This document shows positions 32,858-44,907 of a DNA stretch of 63,029 bases, in pieces (the first letter of the stretch is position 1; each line of letters begins with the position of its first letter). The stretch covers positions 1 through 63,029 of the forward strand of contig JAUNHC010000033.1 in assembly GCA_030524175.1 (NCBI GenBank), read 5' to 3'. The notes under the pieces were generated by a model that saw nothing but the letters and a program-made list of their open reading frames with translations, did no database searches and had not been told where the DNA came from. The position numbers were made by a program, and so were the translations under genes. The stretch comes from Eubacteriales bacterium. Its GTDB lineage: Bacteria > Bacillota > Clostridia > Lachnospirales > Lachnospiraceae.

Positions 32858-33175
32858 ATGAGCAAAAAAATCAGAACTGAAGCGGTGGACCATCTTTTTG
32901 AGGCAATCCTTTGTCTGAAAAATAAAGAAGAGTGCTATACGTTTTTTGAGGATGTCTGCACGATCAATGAGCTTCTTTCTTTATCCCAGCGTTTCGAGGT
33001 TGCTAAGATGCTGATGGATAAGCGCACATATCTGGATATTTCCGAGAAGACAGGGGCTTCCACTGCGACGATCAGCCGTGTGAACCGTTCACTCAACTAT
33101 GGGAATGACGGATACGAAATGGTATTTAAAAGAATGCGCGAAAATGGAGCAGAAGATACAGAAGAAACAAAATAA
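32858..33175 (+). CDS. yerC: YerC/YecD family TrpR-related regulator
   Basis: A 105-residue protein of the TrpR-like YerC family. The middle carries the helix-turn-helix: L-S-L-S-Q-R-F-E-V-A-K-M-L, then Y-L-D-I-S-E-K-T-G-A-S-T-A-T-I-S-R-V-N-R. YerC proteins are widespread in Bacillota. They lack proven tryptophan binding, and their target is not established. The ATG 32858 follows AAGGAG with seven bases between; an in-frame upstream start would run through the leader hairpin. A terminator follows. Confidence 0.9.
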   Translation: MSKKIRTEAVDHLFEAILCLKNKEECYTFFEDVCTINELLSLSQRFEVAKMLMDKRTYLDISEKTGASTATISRVNRSLNYGNDGYEMVFKRMRENGAEDTEETK

Positions 33176-33202
33176 AAGAGCGTAAGAGAACAGAGATCAA
33201 AG

Positions 33203-33234
33203 AGACAGGCGGGAGATTACCGTCTGTCTTTTTC
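33203..33234 (+). terminator. Terminator after the YerC-type gene
   Basis: AGACAGGCGG (33203-33212) pairs with CCGTCTGTCT (33220-33229), with one G-U pair, followed by TTTTCT. It ends 43 bases before the lacZ start codon. Confidence 0.82.
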
Positions 33235-33273
33235 TAAAGTGTAATTTTATTTAAACGAAACAGAGGAGAATGA

Positions 33274-36321
<3,048 letters not shown>

Positions 36322-36516
36322 CCTTAAATTGCTTTATGGTCATGTGTGATATTGTCATTAGTTTTATCCTTCTCCCCTTGCGGAGACAGGAATAGGGGAA
36401 ATATTAGGTAATATCTTAAAATATTACTGTATTTCCCAAAAAATTCCTCTTTCTTTCTTCTGTTTTTCGTGTAAAATGTAAAATGAAAGTAAAACACAAG
36501 AAAGGAGGAAGAAAGC

Positions 36517-36747
36517 ATGACCGTCAAAAAAATTTGGTTTGAGACAATGGAAGATATCAATCGTTTCCTTAATGAAACCGAAAAATTTCCATTTGATGTA
36601 GATCTTCGCTGCGGCAGCAAAATCGTGGATGCGAAATCCGCTTTAGGGGTAGCCGCTATGGGTATCCGTAAAGAACTGGATCTGTGTGCATATGTGCCAA
36701 GTCCGGAGCCGGATTTCTATTCTAAGTTATCATTTTGCATGAGATAA
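36517..36747 (+). CDS. HPr-like protein lacking the phospho-accepting histidine
   Basis: A 76-residue protein with the HPr fold pattern: a short first strand, a helix, then V-D-L-R-C-G-S-K-I-V-D-A-K-S-A-L-G-V-A-A-M-G-I, matching the Ser46 region of HPr with S41. The protein contains no histidine at all, so it cannot take phosphate from enzyme I at a His15-like site. It may act like Bacillus Crh, an HPr paralogue that works through the regulatory serine and CcpA. AAGGAGG precedes the start. It stands alone between lacZ and a terminator. Confidence 0.78.
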   Translation: MTVKKIWFETMEDINRFLNETEKFPFDVDLRCGSKIVDAKSALGVAAMGIRKELDLCAYVPSPEPDFYSKLSFCMR

Positions 36748-36792
36748 AACAGGCAGAGAGGAAACTAGTGGAAATGGTTAATACAAAAGGAT

Positions 36793-36840
36793 AGGCCGGG
36801 AGCAGCCACGAATGGATGCTTACCGGCCTGTTTGTTATTT
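36793..36840 (+). terminator. Terminator after the HPr-like gene
   Basis: AGGCCGG (36793-36799) pairs with CCGGCCT (36823-36829), and AGCAGCCA with TGGATGCT extends the stem, followed by GTTTGTTATTT. It lies between convergent genes. Confidence 0.72.
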
Positions 36841-36847
36841 CTGCTTG

Positions 36848-37486
36848 TCACTGCTCTTTTGGTTGTTTTTTAACTTTTTTGGACCTTTTGCTGTCACATT
36901 CCGGACCCATATCGTCTATAAGCTGTTCAATGAGCATCTTCTTCACATATACGTCAAAGCTCAGCAGACAGATAAATGAAAATTTTTTCAGAAATTCCTG
37001 GTCTTCCTCGTCAGCATCCTCAAAGGTAGAGCTGGCGGCATTATACCGCTTCAAAAGATCCTTCTTCAGATATTCTATCTGCCCCTTTTCCATTCCAAAC
37101 ACTTCGTTGTAAATATAGGTGAGATCCTTACCGCTGGTGGATTTAAAAAATTTCTCGGTCACAGGGCCAAGAAGAGTCTGGATATCACTGATCGAAAGTA
37201 TATTTTTGAAATAGTAAATGAAGATCAGCATCAGAAGGTGTTCCCGGGAATAACGCTTTTTCTCCGGCGGGGGGAGCAGCTTGTTCTTCGCATAATTGTT
37301 TATCATGGTTTTCGTCAGGATCTTGTCTTCCTCATACCGTTTGGAGGCAGAGAGCTGATCCTCCATAAAGGTGGTGACCTGATCCATATACAAATCAATA
37401 TTAGGCAGGTCTTCCGGCTTTATATAGTCAATCCTGGACACGCTGTCCAGAATACTGTTGATCATATCCTTGGCATCTATTGTCAT
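36848..37486 (-). CDS. DUF1836 domain protein (MerR-like helix-turn-helix)
   Basis: A 212-residue protein matching DUF1836. The middle (about 55-120) resembles a MerR-type DNA-binding module: T-K-T-M-I-N-N-Y-A-K-N-K-L-L-P-P-P, then R-Y-S-R-E-H-L-L-M-L and L-S-I-S-D-I-Q-T-L-L. The C-terminal half is helical and the tail is Lys-rich. A transcription regulatory role is likely; the target is unknown. The start follows GAGGTGAT. It is convergent with the HPr-like gene. Confidence 0.8.
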   Translation of the reverse strand: MTIDAKDMINSILDSVSRIDYIKPEDLPNIDLYMDQVTTFMEDQLSASKRYEEDKILTKTMINNYAKNKLLPPPEKKRYSREHLLMLIFIYYFKNILSISDIQTLLGPVTEKFFKSTSGKDLTYIYNEVFGMEKGQIEYLKKDLLKRYNAASSTFEDADEEDQEFLKKFSFICLLSFDVYVKKMLIEQLIDDMGPECDSKRSKKVKKQPKEQ

Positions 37487-37508
37487 CTGTTAATCACCTC
37501 TACTCCCT

Positions 37509-37537
37509 ATTATATAGTTTCAATTACTACTTGTAAA
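37509..37537 (-). promoter_or_regulatory. Promoter of the DUF1836 gene
   Basis: On the minus strand TTTACA (37537-37532) and TATAAT (37514-37509) are 17 bases apart, 22 bases from the start codon. The rest of the gap up to 37900 is very AT-rich with no clear plus-strand consensus promoter, as expected for an AraC-activated promoter of the next locus. Confidence 0.65.
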
Positions 37538-37900
37538 TGCTTTTTTGTCAAAATAATATGTTTTTTTGCTCTGCCTTTTTGTTCCGTTCTGCGGATTTTG
37601 AACAGGTTATCTGTAACACAATCTTACCGGAAAGGTGATAAAGTCGGAATTTGAAATATTTAGATATGTTTTTGATATATATTATTTGCTGTGAAAATAT
37701 ATAATGATATATAACGAATATTTGAAGTTTCACATTTATTTATCTGATTAAAATGAAAATAAACAAGATATATTTAGCTAAAAACTTCCAAAATCGAAAA
37801 TTATAATTTATTTTATGACTTTTAGTATTCATTTTCTTCAGGACAAAAATTCTTATATTTTGGATAAGTTTGATGAAATGAACAGGACGAGGAACTGCAT

Positions 37901-39766
37901 ATGAAAAAGAGGTTTAAGCAACCAAGATTCAAAAATATTTGTATAAAACAAATACAGCCTCAGGGATGGCTGCGCCGGCAGCTGGAAATCCAGGCAGAAG
38001 GATTGTGTGGTAATTTAGATTTGTTTTGGCCGGACATTAAAGACAGTAAGTGGATAGGAGGTTCCCGTGAAGGATGGGAAAGAGTGCCCTATTGGCTGGA
38101 TGGATTTATCCCGCTGGCTTATCTTTTAGATGACGGCAATATGAAGAAAAGAGCCGGGTTTTACATTGACACCATCATTAAAGGGCAGCAGGAGGACGGG
38201 TGGTTATGTCCCTGTACCTATGAGGAACGGTCTTACTATGATGTTTGGTCCTTATTCCTGATTTTAAAAGTCCTGATTTTATACGATAGTGCGGCTGATG
38301 ACAGCAGGATTGAGACTGTGGTATACAAGGCTTTAAAGAATCTGGACAGGCATATAGATATCCATACATTAAGCGGATGGGCCCAGATGAGATGGTATGA
38401 ATGTCTGTTTTCTATTATGTGGCTGTATGAAAGAAGACCGGAAGAATGGCTCATTGACTTGGCTGTAAAATTAAAATCCCAGGGCTTTGATTACAAAACT
38501 CTTTTTGATAATTTTCCTTATGAAAAAGCTGTAAAAAAAGATATGTGGAGTTTGATGAGCCATGGAGTGAATATTGCAATGGCATTAAAATCCAAAGCAC
38601 TTGAATATCTCATATCAGGAGACAGGGAAACGCTGGAGTATACAGATTATATGCTGAAACAGTTAGAATATTATCATGGAATGGTAACGGGAATGTTTTC
38701 CTCGGATGAGTGTCTGTCAGGGAAGAGTCCTGTTCAGGGGACAGAGCTATGTGCTGTAACAGAAATGATGTATTCACTGGAGACACTGACAGCAATATCT
38801 GGTGAAGGGAAATATGGAGATTTGCTTGAACGGATTACATTTAACGCCCTTCCCGCAGCGATCAGTCCTGATATGTGGTCTCATCAATATGACCAGCAGG
38901 TGAACCAGATCAATTGTATAGAGACAGAAACACCTATATTTAATACGAACAGAGGGGATTCCAATTTGTTTGGCCTGGAACCTCACTTTGGATGCTGCAC
39001 CGCCAATTTCGGCCAGGGATGGCCTAAGTTTGCACTTTCTACTATTATGCAGGGAGAAGAAGGGATATATGTGGTATCTTATGCACCCAATAAAGTGAGG
39101 GTCCTCATTGATGATACACCTGTCACAATAGAAGTACAGGGTGAGTATCCCTTCAGGGATAAGGTGATTATAACGATTGAATCGGAGACGGAAACGGAGT
39201 TTGCCTTGATGCTTCGGATACCAGAGTATGTGTGGAATGCCAGGATCCAGGCTGATGAATTATATCTGGCAAATGCCGGAAAGATTTTTACCCTGAAGAA
39301 AGTCTGGAAAAGACATGCCAGGATTGAGATTGATTTTAATACATGTCCGGTTTTTGAAAGCCGTCCGGAAAATCTTGTTGCTCTGAAACGGGGGCCGCTG
39401 GTATTTTCATTAAAAATTGACGAAGAATGGGTTCGTGTACATGAAAATGAAAAGGGGAAGGAGATTCCTCACTGCGATTATGAGGTGCATGGGAAAAGTG
39501 AATGGCGGTACGGAATTGTGGATTTAGATACAGAAACCATTTGGCATGAAATTGGCCGGTATCCTTTTTCACCTGAAGGAGCTCCTGTGGAAATGCGGGT
39601 AAAATGCGGAAGGATTGATTGGAAAGAGGAGAATACATACGCTGCCAGAGTTCCCTCATCAAGAAAACCCAAGGGTGATACTTGTGTCAAAACATTTATA
39701 CCATACGGATGTACGAATATCCGTATCACAGAACTGCCATATATCGGGGAGGTGATGGATGACTGA
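37901..39766 (+). CDS. Beta-L-arabinofuranosidase-like glycoside hydrolase (GH127 family)
   Basis: A 621-residue protein of the DUF1680/GH127 group. The zinc-cysteine active site of this group is recognisable: E282-L-C284 and the pair C365-C366 in H-F-G-C-C-T-A-N-F, the second region holding the catalytic cysteine. The (alpha/alpha)6 barrel covers about 40-420 and beta-sandwich domains follow. There is no signal peptide, so it acts in the cytoplasm on imported oligosaccharides, releasing L-arabinofuranose or a related sugar. It is first of a locus with an ABC importer, a second glycosidase and an AraC regulator. Exact linkage is uncertain. Confidence 0.85.
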   Translation: MKKRFKQPRFKNICIKQIQPQGWLRRQLEIQAEGLCGNLDLFWPDIKDSKWIGGSREGWERVPYWLDGFIPLAYLLDDGNMKKRAGFYIDTIIKGQQEDGWLCPCTYEERSYYDVWSLFLILKVLILYDSAADDSRIETVVYKALKNLDRHIDIHTLSGWAQMRWYECLFSIMWLYERRPEEWLIDLAVKLKSQGFDYKTLFDNFPYEKAVKKDMWSLMSHGVNIAMALKSKALEYLISGDRETLEYTDYMLKQLEYYHGMVTGMFSSDECLSGKSPVQGTELCAVTEMMYSLETLTAISGEGKYGDLLERITFNALPAAISPDMWSHQYDQQVNQINCIETETPIFNTNRGDSNLFGLEPHFGCCTANFGQGWPKFALSTIMQGEEGIYVVSYAPNKVRVLIDDTPVTIEVQGEYPFRDKVIITIESETETEFALMLRIPEYVWNARIQADELYLANAGKIFTLKKVWKRHARIEIDFNTCPVFESRPENLVALKRGPLVFSLKIDEEWVRVHENEKGKEIPHCDYEVHGKSEWRYGIVDLDTETIWHEIGRYPFSPEGAPVEMRVKCGRIDWKEENTYAARVPSSRKPKGDTCVKTFIPYGCTNIRITELPYIGEVMDD

Positions 39767-39835
39767 AGTCTTATGCACATCTCAAGGTTTAAAAGAACAA
39801 TAACTCAGGAAATGTATGAAAGAAAGGAGCTTAAA

Positions 39836-41125
39836 ATGAAAAAAACAAATGGTAAAACTATAATAGCCCGTACACTTGCAATAGCCGTAACTGCGTCTGT
39901 ACTTACCTGCGGTTTCAGTACAGCAGCATATGCTTCCCCTACTGCAGAGGAACCTGTGAAAATTACGTATTGGTCCCATTTCGGCGGTGAGGATGGTAAA
40001 TACATGAACAATATGGTGGAGGAGTATCAAAACCAGCATCCTGAAGTTGAGATTGAACATCTGCAGGTCACAAATGAGGATTACTACACAAAATTTAAAA
40101 CAGGAATCACCTCAGGACAGGGACCTGACTTATCAACAGGAGACGCAAACCGTCTTGTGGAATTTAAGAATTCAGAGCTTGTCACAGACATGACACCGTA
40201 TGCAGAGAAAGCCGGGGTTGACTGGGACAGTTTTAATAAGAATGTTCTGGACTCCTGTATTGTGGATGGTGAGCATCTTGCAATCCCTCTCAGTTCTTAT
40301 GTCACCATAATGTTTGCCAATAAGAAACTGCTGGAGGATGCAGGCATGCTTCGGCTGAATGATAAGGGGGTCATAGATTTCGGGAATTCTCCGGAAGAAT
40401 TTATTGCATTCCTGGAAGAATATCAGGAGAAGAAGCCGGAGGATGTTTACACGATCGTGGGCGGTACAACCGGAGATGATCCGTACCGTTTATGGTGGTC
40501 CTTCTATGGTCAGACAGGTGAAACTTTGCTTAATGACGATATGACAAGTACGAATATCAATTCTGAAAACAGCAAAAAAGCATTGGAGCTTACAGCCAGT
40601 CTCACGGAAAAAGGGTTGTGGCCGGCAGGAATTGAGGATGCAGACCAGGCATTTCTGGCGAATAAAGCTGCATTTTATGTAAGCGGAAACTGGTGGGTTG
40701 GTGCAGTATCAGAATCAGACATTGATTTTATAGCTATGCCGATTCCTCAGGTTTTTGATCAGCCTTCGGCCTGGGGAGGCACTCATGTATTTTATTTAAA
40801 TCCGAAGCCGGGACAGACAGATGAGCAGAGAATTGAGGCAGTAAAATTTGCCGACTGGATGGCATCAAATGCTGCAGAATGGGCAAAAGGCGGACATATT
40901 CCGGCAAAACCCGAAGTTCAGGAATCAGAAGAATATAAATCACTGTCTCACAGGGATACTTATGCAGAGGTAAATACATACATGCAGGATTTGCCGGCAA
41001 ACAAAAATATTAATGCCATAGTTGATGTCTTCCGGAATAATTTCCCTCTGGCTTTTAACGGACAGAGTCCGGTGGAAGATGTGCTGGCAAACAGTGAACA
41101 GGAAATTAATGCTTTGCTGGAATAA
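39836..41125 (+). CDS. Carbohydrate ABC transporter, substrate-binding protein
   Basis: A 429-residue binding protein of the SBP_bac_1 type for oligosaccharides. The mature part opens V-K-I-T-Y-W-S-H-F-G, with G-Q-G-P-D-L-S-T-G near residue 90. The signal peptide (about 1-35) ends A-A-Y-A-S-P; its only cysteine is in L-T-C-G and does not fit a lipobox, so the protein is probably released or held by another contact. ATG 39836 follows AAAGGAGC. It is 69 bases after GH127 and is followed by a perfect hairpin before the first permease gene. The likely substrate is an arabinose-containing oligosaccharide. Confidence 0.9.
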   Translation: MKKTNGKTIIARTLAIAVTASVLTCGFSTAAYASPTAEEPVKITYWSHFGGEDGKYMNNMVEEYQNQHPEVEIEHLQVTNEDYYTKFKTGITSGQGPDLSTGDANRLVEFKNSELVTDMTPYAEKAGVDWDSFNKNVLDSCIVDGEHLAIPLSSYVTIMFANKKLLEDAGMLRLNDKGVIDFGNSPEEFIAFLEEYQEKKPEDVYTIVGGTTGDDPYRLWWSFYGQTGETLLNDDMTSTNINSENSKKALELTASLTEKGLWPAGIEDADQAFLANKAAFYVSGNWWVGAVSESDIDFIAMPIPQVFDQPSAWGGTHVFYLNPKPGQTDEQRIEAVKFADWMASNAAEWAKGGHIPAKPEVQESEEYKSLSHRDTYAEVNTYMQDLPANKNINAIVDVFRNNFPLAFNGQSPVEDVLANSEQEINALLE

Positions 41126-41154
41126 AAGAAACACAGGAATATGTAAGCGATGAA

Positions 41155-41183
41155 GTCTGCTGCCGGAAATTGCGGCAGCAGAC
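41155..41183 (+). terminator. Intercistronic hairpin between the binding protein and permease genes
   Basis: GTCTGCTGCC (41155-41164) pairs perfectly with GGCAGCAGAC (41174-41183). There is no T-run. It sits 29 bases after the binding protein gene and likely stabilises or partly ends that transcript. Confidence 0.65.
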
Positions 41184-41225
41184 AAGAATCTGGATTTTCC
41201 GGGCTGATGAGAAAGAAGGGAGACT

Positions 41226-42110
41226 ATGAAAAAGAAAAAGTCTGGTGACCTGTTAGCAGCGGTCCTGTTTTTGCTTCCTTTTATGATAGTATATTTGTTG
41301 TTTATGATTTATCCTATTTTGAAGGGCTTCTATACAAGTATGTGTGACGTGGAGCTTAACTTCACCCAGACATTCAGCGGACTGGCAAATTATGAGAAGA
41401 TGTTCAGTGATAAATTTTTCTGGCAGGCGATCAAGACCACGTTGATATACACTGTACTCAACACTCCTGCGCTGGTAATTTCCGGGTTAGTGTTTGCCAT
41501 GATCCTCAATGCAAGGCTCCGCGGAAATATTGTTTACCGGACTATATTTTTCTTACCGTATGTATTGTCTGTCTCTGTTGTTGTTTACATATGGAAATTT
41601 ATTCTCCAGCCGTACAGTGGTTTGTTAAACACGATTCTGCATCAGCTGGGTGTACAGAACGAGATAATGTGGCTTCAAAACAGCAATCTGGTTTGGGGCG
41701 GTGTAGTGGCTATGACTGTTTGGTCAGGAATTGGCTTCAATATGGTTATGTTTTTGGCCGGAATGCAGGAAATCGACGATAATCTCTATGAGGCTGCGGA
41801 AATCGACGGGGCAGGAGCATTTTCCAGGTTTTGGTATGTGACTTTACCGGGGCTAAAGAATGTAACCTTGATGATCACTGTTTTACAGACAATTGCTTCC
41901 ATGAAATTATTCAGCCACACTTTCCTTCTGACGAAGGGCGGACCAGGCACACAGACAAGAAGCATAGTTCACTATATCTATGTAAAAGCGTTTACCGAAA
42001 ACAAGCTGGGCGCGGCATCAGCTATGTCAGTAATTCTGCTGATCATCATGATGGCGTTTGCGGTAATCCAGTTCAGGATAGGTTCTGAGCCCAGAGATAA
42101 GGGGCGGTGA
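41226..42110 (+). CDS. Carbohydrate ABC transporter, permease (MalF-like)
   Basis: A 294-residue membrane subunit with six spans. The EAA loop that docks the ATPase is E-A-A-E-I-D-G-A-G near residue 195, followed by F-W-Y-V-T-L-P-G-L. It belongs to the sugar type of BPD_transp_1 (MalF/UgpA class). It is followed four bases later by the second permease. No ATPase gene lies in this locus. Confidence 0.92.
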   Translation: MKKKKSGDLLAAVLFLLPFMIVYLLFMIYPILKGFYTSMCDVELNFTQTFSGLANYEKMFSDKFFWQAIKTTLIYTVLNTPALVISGLVFAMILNARLRGNIVYRTIFFLPYVLSVSVVVYIWKFILQPYSGLLNTILHQLGVQNEIMWLQNSNLVWGGVVAMTVWSGIGFNMVMFLAGMQEIDDNLYEAAEIDGAGAFSRFWYVTLPGLKNVTLMITVLQTIASMKLFSHTFLLTKGGPGTQTRSIVHYIYVKAFTENKLGAASAMSVILLIIMMAFAVIQFRIGSEPRDKGR

Positions 42111-42114
42111 TAGG

Positions 42115-42942
42115 ATGAAACGCAGGAAAATGACTTTAGGCAGGGGATTGCTGTATCTGTTTGCAATCGTCTGCGCCGTACTCTGGCTTGCACCTGTGGT
42201 TTGGATGATACTGGCTTCGCTGAAACCACAGAATTCAGCCGTGACAATTTTAAGTAATCTGGTTAAAGGGCCTTTTACATTTGAGAATTATGTGGAGGCT
42301 GCGGAAAGTGAAATCTGGCTGTGGATGAAAAACAGTCTCATACTGGGGGTGCTCTCTACTTTGGGCGCGGTGGCCGTTGATTCTATGGCTGCATATGCAT
42401 TGTCTTATCTGAGATATCCGGGAAAAAAAGCAGTTTTCTGGTTTATTATGGTGGGTATGATGATACCTGTGGAGGCGGAGATCATTCCATTGTATCAGGA
42501 GATGGTAGAATTCGGGCTGATGAATTCCTATGCCTCCATAGTGCTGCCGGCACTGGCCGGACCATTTGGGGTATTTATCCTGAAACAGTTTTATGACGGA
42601 ATACCGAGAGAACTGGCAGAAGCAGCCCGCATGGATGGAGCAGGATACTTTCGTATTTTTGCAAATATCTTTGTTCCGCTTTCAAAATCATCAATATTTG
42701 CCCTTGGAATATTCCTATTTATCGGAAGCTGGAATAATTTCCTATGGCCGTTTATGACGCTTACAAGCAGCAATAAGATGACTGTTCCCGTGGGACTGCC
42801 GATGTTTAACAGTCTTATGGGGTCTGACATGGTAATGCCTATGGCAGCAGCTTTTCTGTCCAGTATTCCAACGATCATCGTGTTCCTGTTTTTCCAGAAG
42901 CACATCATCAAAGGGATTACCATGACTGGGATAAAAGGATGA
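42115..42942 (+). CDS. Carbohydrate ABC transporter, permease (MalG-like)
   Basis: A 275-residue membrane subunit with six spans, MalG/UgpE class. The EAA loop is E-A-A-R-M-D-G-A-G near residue 165, followed by F-V-P-L-S-K. It forms the channel with the preceding permease. The GATAGG before the start is a weak ribosome site, but the close spacing suggests translational coupling. The next gene, a glycosidase, begins 28 bases later. Confidence 0.92.
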   Translation: MKRRKMTLGRGLLYLFAIVCAVLWLAPVVWMILASLKPQNSAVTILSNLVKGPFTFENYVEAAESEIWLWMKNSLILGVLSTLGAVAVDSMAAYALSYLRYPGKKAVFWFIMVGMMIPVEAEIIPLYQEMVEFGLMNSYASIVLPALAGPFGVFILKQFYDGIPRELAEAARMDGAGYFRIFANIFVPLSKSSIFALGIFLFIGSWNNFLWPFMTLTSSNKMTVPVGLPMFNSLMGSDMVMPMAAAFLSSIPTIIVFLFFQKHIIKGITMTGIKG

Positions 42943-42970
42943 CATATAAATAATACTAGGAGGGAACAAT

Positions 42971-43939
42971 ATGATCATAGATACTTTAAAACAAGGCTGT
43001 GCAGCCGGATGGCGGCGATATGAGAACAATCCGGTGATCGGAAATGAACTGGGAGAGTGCTTTGATGTGTCGGTTCTCAGTAAGCCTGAGGGCGGATACA
43101 GAATGTACTTTTCCTGGAGAAGCAAGAAAAGTATTGCTATGACAGAGAGTCCTGACGGATTAACCTGGGATGCGCCTGTCACTGTTCTGGGCCCCAGGCC
43201 GGAGAGCGGATGGGAAGATGATGTGAACCGCATCAGCGTAATTTTCCACGAGGGACAATACTGGATGTGGTACAGCGGGCAGGTGTGCGGTAAGTTAGTG
43301 AACGAGGAACACAAATTTTATCTGGATGAAGAAAATGCATTTTCTTGGATCGGGCTGGCAACCAGTGAGGACGGCATACATTGGGAACGGCGGGAGCAGC
43401 CGGTGATGAAACCTGTACAGCCCTGGGAAAAGAAGTCTCTGATGTGTCCTCATGTAATGTGGGATGAGGAAAAGGGAAAGTTCCGTATGTGGTATTCTGC
43501 CGGCGGTTGGTTTGAACCGGATGCCATTGGGTATGCTGAAAGTATGGACGGAATACATTGGGAACCATATAAAGAAAATCCTGTATTAGAGGCTGTCCCG
43601 GCAAATTTGTGGGAACGGGAGCGGACAACTGCCTGCCAGGTGGTACGTCAGGGGGATTGGTATTATATGTTCTATATAGGCTTTGAGGATATAGACAAAG
43701 CCCGTATCAATATGGCCCGTTCAAAGGATGGGATCACAGGCTGGCAGCGGCATCCTGACAATCCCATTATAGTGGGAGGACGTGCCGGAGGCTGGGACTG
43801 TGAAGCTGCTTACAAACCATTTGCCATCTATGAGGAAGAAAAGGACAGGTGGATTCTGTGGTATAATGGAAGACGCGCATATATAGAACAGATTGGTGTG
43901 GCATTTCATGACGGTGCTGATTTGGGGTTTGATAAGTGA
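42971..43939 (+). CDS. Putative five-bladed beta-propeller glycosidase (GH43/GH32-like)
   Basis: A 322-residue cytoplasmic protein with five internal repeats of the type S-x-D-G-I-x-W-E (for example S-P-D-G-L-T-W, S-E-D-G-I-H-W, S-M-D-G-I-H-W, S-K-D-G-I-T-G-W), the hallmark of five-bladed propellers in the GH32/43/62/130 set. Conserved acids are in C-F-D-V-S and E-R-E-R-T-T. The family cannot be fixed by eye. Its position in the GH127 locus suggests cleavage of an arabinose-containing or similar oligosaccharide after import. GGAGGG precedes the start. Confidence 0.68.
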   Translation: MIIDTLKQGCAAGWRRYENNPVIGNELGECFDVSVLSKPEGGYRMYFSWRSKKSIAMTESPDGLTWDAPVTVLGPRPESGWEDDVNRISVIFHEGQYWMWYSGQVCGKLVNEEHKFYLDEENAFSWIGLATSEDGIHWERREQPVMKPVQPWEKKSLMCPHVMWDEEKGKFRMWYSAGGWFEPDAIGYAESMDGIHWEPYKENPVLEAVPANLWERERTTACQVVRQGDWYYMFYIGFEDIDKARINMARSKDGITGWQRHPDNPIIVGGRAGGWDCEAAYKPFAIYEEEKDRWILWYNGRRAYIEQIGVAFHDGADLGFDK

Positions 43940-44019
43940 GCAGTTGGCCGTCGGCGGAAAATTGTGACAGGAACTTTAAGACGGAACCGGATAATATCCG
44001 AGAATAATGAGAGGTTTGC

Positions 44020-44826
44020 GTGTATTATTTAGATTTATCTCAGAAGATCAGCTTTGCAGAATGCGAATTCAGAAAATTCATTACCGGTGAACGTCATATA
44101 ACCAGGAAATGGGATAAAAGCGTTCTGCTGCTGGTTTTTAAGAATGCATTATATTTTGAGGAGGACGGAAAAGAAGTGTGCGTGCCTGAATCTTCCTGGT
44201 ATATTCAGCGGGATAACCTGCTGCAGAGGGGGAATGTGGGATCGCCGGCACCAGAATATTTTTACATTCATTTTGACGGGAAATATCTTAATGATACAGA
44301 ATATACAGAAACAACACTTCCTATATCAGGTAAATTTGATATGCAGACAATTTATCCCCTTGTGAAAGAACTGTATGAAAACCAAAACGATATTAAAAAC
44401 GGTACACTATATGGCAATATCGTTTTTAAATATATTCTGCTGAAGATAAAGCGAGAGTTTGAAACAACACAAAACGGGCTTGCCTATCAGTTAAACGAGT
44501 ATATCTTAAACAGATTTCATATGTCAGTGACAATAAAAGATATATCAGGTCAATTCGGATATTGTGAAGACTATTTAGGACGAGTTTTTAAAAAGCAGTT
44601 TGGGATCACGATCCATCAGTACATTACACATCTGCGTATCCAAAAAGCAAAGCAGTTACTTTTATGCAGCACAAAGTCTATACATGAGATCAGTGAGGAG
44701 GTGGGATATACATCTCATTCACTTTTCTATAAATCCTTTCTGAAAATAGAGAATAAGTCACCTCAACAGTGGAAAGACGAAAACAGGAGCTTTATGTCAG
44801 GCTCTGATATGGGAAATGAACATTAA
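44020..44826 (+). CDS. AraC family transcription regulator (GTG start)
   Basis: A 268-residue regulator with an N-terminal cupin-like sensing half (about 1-150) and two helix-turn-helix motifs at the C-terminus (I-S-G-Q-F-G-Y-C-E-D-Y-L-G-R-V-F-K-K and G-Y-T-S-H-S-L-F-Y-K-S-F). The start is GTG 44020, six bases after GAGAGG. It is last in the GH127 locus and probably senses the imported sugar and activates the AT-rich promoter before the GH127 gene. Confidence 0.88.
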   Translation: MYYLDLSQKISFAECEFRKFITGERHITRKWDKSVLLLVFKNALYFEEDGKEVCVPESSWYIQRDNLLQRGNVGSPAPEYFYIHFDGKYLNDTEYTETTLPISGKFDMQTIYPLVKELYENQNDIKNGTLYGNIVFKYILLKIKREFETTQNGLAYQLNEYILNRFHMSVTIKDISGQFGYCEDYLGRVFKKQFGITIHQYITHLRIQKAKQLLLCSTKSIHEISEEVGYTSHSLFYKSFLKIENKSPQQWKDENRSFMSGSDMGNEH

Positions 44827-44834
44827 CGGCAGGC

Positions 44835-44867
44835 ACCAAAGGCGGAGGGATAGTACCAGCCTTTGGT
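44835..44867. terminator. Hairpin between convergent AraC-type genes
   Basis: ACCAAAGGC (44835-44843) pairs perfectly with GCCTTTGGT (44859-44867), nine bases after the plus-strand stop. T-runs are weak on both sides. Confidence 0.55.
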
Positions 44868-44907
44868 TCCTGGCGGAGAGAAAACTTTTTTGGCTGGAGA
44901 TATCCGG

